Source: Moraxella pluranimalium
GTDB taxonomy: Bacteria > Pseudomonadota > Gammaproteobacteria > Pseudomonadales > Moraxellaceae
Direction of reading: 5' to 3'
NCBI RefSeq assembly: GCF_002014825.1
Contig: NZ_MUYU01000006.1
Location: forward strand, 1 to 64,000
DNA: 64,000 nt
Each line of letters opens with the position of its first letter. Position 1 is the stretch's first letter. The notes under the pieces are model-generated. The model had not been told where the DNA came from and did no database searches. It worked only from the letters and a program-made list of their open reading frames with translations. Positions 62,196 to 64,000 of this stretch are shown piece by piece. Both the position numbers and the translations under genes were made by a program.

Positions 62196-62621
62196 CTACA
62201 CCCCGAACCAAAACGCAAAGGCAAACAGTCCAAGCGTGCACAGCATCGACAGTAGCCAGTTCACCGAGCGGAGCATACCAAGATTGGCGGCATAGCTTGC
62301 AATATAGCCAATGCGAAACAGCACATAGCCTGCTGCCAATAAGTTCACCACCGCCATCGGCACAAAGGTATAAATCGCAATCAGCACCGCCGCCAAAAAT
62401 ACCGGCAAAGTCTCATAGCTATTGGCTTGTGCATGATTAAATCTGGCAGAGATACCCTGTGATGATGCCAAAAAAGCACGGGGGTCTTGGTTGTGCTTAC
62501 CAAAGCGAAAACCGCCACTGACTTTGGCAAGTACCGAGCACAGCCACGGCAGCAAGCTTGCGATGACCATCAAGATGATGGCAAGCTTGATACCAGTTTG
62601 GGCAAAGAATGAAATAATCAT
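62196..62621 (-). CDS. MAPEG-family membrane protein
   Basis: A 141-aa protein with four membrane helices. The family signature is between helices 1 and 2: NQDPRAFLASSQGISARFNHAQANSYETLPVF, with the A-x-x-N-x-x-E pattern. Bacterial MAPEG proteins are glutathione-transferase-like or of unknown role. It follows the OsmC-family gene by 17 bp on the same strand, so the pair may serve thiol or peroxide metabolism. Confidence 0.87.
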   Translation of the reverse strand: MIISFFAQTGIKLAIILMVIASLLPWLCSVLAKVSGGFRFGKHNQDPRAFLASSQGISARFNHAQANSYETLPVFLAAVLIAIYTFVPMAVVNLLAAGYVLFRIGYIASYAANLGMLRSVNWLLSMLCTLGLFAFAFWFGV

Positions 62622-62638
62622 AAAATACAGCTTAATAA

Positions 62639-63052
62639 TTAAGCAGGAATGATTTTAAAATCATGAGTGATATTCACGCCACCTGCGGACAGCATACGAG
62701 ATGCCGAACAGTATTTTTCGGCAGACAATTCAATGGCTTTGGCGACTTGGGTATCTTTGATGTCGGTGCCTGTCACCACAAAGTGCAGATGAATATCGGT
62801 AAATACCGCAGGTACGCTATCGGCACGCACCGCACGCATCTCACAGCGGACATCTTGGACATCTTGGCGAGATTTTTTCAAAATTGTCACCACATCGTAG
62901 CTGGCACAGCCACCCAAACCGAGCAAAATCAGCTCCATTGGGCTTGCGCCTTGTTCTTTATTGCCATCAAGCTGTACGATATGACCTGATGGGGAAGTGC
63001 CTTCAAAATGCACACCGTCTTTCCACACCAAGCTTGCGTTTAATTCTGCCAT
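62639..63052 (-). CDS. OsmC-family peroxiredoxin-like protein
   Basis: A 137-aa OsmC/YhfA-type protein. The two redox Cys are in LLGLGGCASYDVV near 45-57 and in AEKYCSASRML near 110-120. OsmC proteins reduce organic hydroperoxides; the YhfA branch is less certain. The start at 63052 (MAELNASLVWKDG) follows AAGGAAC and is the usual length; the longer frame to 63163 is rejected. Confidence 0.92.
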   Translation of the reverse strand: MAELNASLVWKDGVHFEGTSPSGHIVQLDGNKEQGASPMELILLGLGGCASYDVVTILKKSRQDVQDVRCEMRAVRADSVPAVFTDIHLHFVVTGTDIKDTQVAKAIELSAEKYCSASRMLSAGGVNITHDFKIIPA

Positions 63053-63336
63053 GAGATGTTCCTTATAAAAAATATTCAAATCATTGTAATGGTTTTGATG
63101 GGCTTTGGCAACTTGCATCCAAACTTGAGTTGGGCTTATTTTGGATGCCATCCACCAAAGCAATGATGGCTAAATTGGGGCGAAATGCGATTTTTCTAGC
63201 GGTTTTTGGCGAAAAAGCCAAATTATTTTAAAAAACATTACACATTTGCTCGTTTTTTTGGTTTAATAGTCATTAAGTAAAGTCATCGGTAAAAAACCGG
63301 TGATATTTCAATGATTTATAAATTAAGAGTTTAGTT

Positions 63337-63816
63337 ATGATTGATGCAGACGGTTTTCGACCGAATGTCGGCATCATCTTGGTAAATGCACAAGGGCAGG
63401 TTCTGTGGGCAAAACGCATCGGACATGACAGTTGGCAATTTCCCCAAGGGGGGATTAACCGTGGCGAGACACCGCTTGAAGCGATGTATCGTGAGCTGTA
63501 CGAAGAAGTTGGCTTGTTACCTGAGCACGTCAAAGTGCTTGCTGTGACACGCGATTGGCTACGCTATCGACTGCCAAAACGCTATGTACGAGCAGGGCAA
63601 GAGCCATTGTGTATCGGACAAAAACAAAAATGGTTTTTGTTGTATCTGGATGATGCTTATACCGACCATATCCGCTTTGATGTGGGTGTGCCTGAGTTTG
63701 ATGATTGGCAGTGGGTGAGCTATTGGTATCCGTTGACGGGTGTTGTACCGTTCAAAAAATCGGTTTATCAGCGAGCCTTAGCAGAGTTAATCCCTGCTGT
63801 GCCATTGGCAGATTAA
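63337..63816 (+). CDS. rppH: RNA pyrophosphohydrolase RppH
   Basis: A 159-aa Nudix hydrolase that removes pyrophosphate from mRNA 5' ends and so triggers decay. The N-terminus [20 protein letters not shown] is typical of RppH. The Nudix box [24 protein letters not shown] is complete near 38-61 (Gly, Glu, REL, EE). The C-terminal [23 protein letters not shown] also matches. A small hairpin (TCATCGGT/ACCGGTGA, 63283-63303) lies upstream. Confidence 0.95.
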   Translation: MIDADGFRPNVGIILVNAQGQVLWAKRIGHDSWQFPQGGINRGETPLEAMYRELYEEVGLLPEHVKVLAVTRDWLRYRLPKRYVRAGQEPLCIGQKQKWFLLYLDDAYTDHIRFDVGVPEFDDWQWVSYWYPLTGVVPFKKSVYQRALAELIPAVPLAD

Positions 63817-63840
63817 AATTATCACCAAAAACCATCCCAA

Positions 63841-63876
63841 AAAAATCACCGTATCAAGCGATGCGGTGATTTTTTA
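63841..63876 (+). terminator. rppH terminator
   Basis: AAAAATCACCG pairs with CGGTGATTTTT around a 12-base spacer that can pair further. T-run follows. Confidence 0.88.
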
Positions 63877-63955
63877 TGGCTATTATTAGCAAAATTGGCT
63901 AAGTAAATTGGATGGATGAATTAGATAAGTAATTGGCTTAATCCCATGCCTTATC

Positions 63956-64000
63956 CTATTCTCCATCTTGTGAGTCGGTATCGCTGACAGCACGCTTGAT
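63956..64000 (-). CDS. C-terminal end of a gene running off the window
   Basis: On the minus strand an open frame enters from the window edge and ends at TAG 63956-63958, giving the tail IKRAVSDTDSQDGE. The acidic, polar ending is plausible for a protein C-terminus, but too little is seen to name it. Confidence 0.4.
   Translation of the reverse strand: MKRAVSDTDSQDGE

Overview
The window reads as a chromosomal segment of a member of the Moraxellaceae, most likely the genus Moraxella (inference). The base composition is moderately AT-rich and the intergenic DNA is strongly AT-rich. The 5S rRNA is of the Acinetobacter/Moraxella type, the iron receptor belongs to the FetA/CopB family known from Neisseria and Moraxella, SpoT has a decayed synthetase domain as described for Moraxellaceae, and several gene neighbourhoods (gmk-rpoZ-spoT, zapA/ygfB, lgt-thyA-folA) are gammaproteobacterial. 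No tRNA, CRISPR array, insertion sequence or prophage was seen.

Layout. 1-250: end of an rRNA operon (5S and its terminator). 300-3654: fimT-like pseudopilin, 5'-nucleotidase, a mini-ORF, tatD, tcdA. 3708-6547 (minus): lipA, an alpha/beta hydrolase, dapD. 6819-7199: small membrane gene with an in-frame stop. 7300-10075: acnB behind a clear promoter and a structured leader. 10203-18232 (minus, except one membrane gene): a thioredoxin-like protein, then a lysine/2-aminoadipate catabolic cluster (D-2-hydroxyglutarate dehydrogenase, ALDH7/AmaB-like dehydrogenase, HglS 2-oxoadipate dioxygenase, class III aminotransferase, LysR regulator). 18448-22365: two flavoenzymes, then trhP with a long palindrome over its promoter. 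22402-23799: an AT-rich DpnI-type methyl-directed restriction module placed between trhP and a ferredoxin gene. 24239-26451: FetA/CopB-type TonB receptor. 26596-32872: hydroxyacid dehydrogenase, rapA, comM, gph. 33534-37564: outer-membrane barrel, ftsW, P-II, murD. 37712-41918 (minus): gmk, rpoZ, spoT, a 60-aa gene, ridA. 42015-44813: ispH, recJ. 44873-46824: a frameshifted small membrane gene, a membrane protein behind a TTTG tetranucleotide repeat, and a LysE-type exporter. 46946-53453: nadE, small proteins, zapA region, ygfB, ribF, DUF2789, mdh. 53654-59793 (minus): ubiM-like hydroxylase, a hypothetical gene, the lgt-thyA-folA-apbE operon, tauE. 59844-64000: birA, coaX, an OGFr-domain protein, MAPEG, OsmC, rppH and the edge of one more gene.

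Most of the window is housekeeping. The two accessory features that stand out are the DpnI module and the compact route from 2-aminoadipate to 2-oxoglutarate: the class III aminotransferase gives 2-oxoadipate, HglS gives D-2-hydroxyglutarate, and the FAD dehydrogenase gives 2-oxoglutarate, with the ALDH feeding 2-aminoadipate in. The DpnI module holds a DpnI endonuclease with all catalytic residues, an overlapping unknown 92-aa partner and a divergent DpnD-like protein. If active, it means the host cannot carry Gm6ATC methylation and would destroy Dam-methylated incoming DNA. Signs of small-scale genome flux include one nonsense codon, one homopolymer frameshift, a tetranucleotide repeat tract and a long palindromic element.
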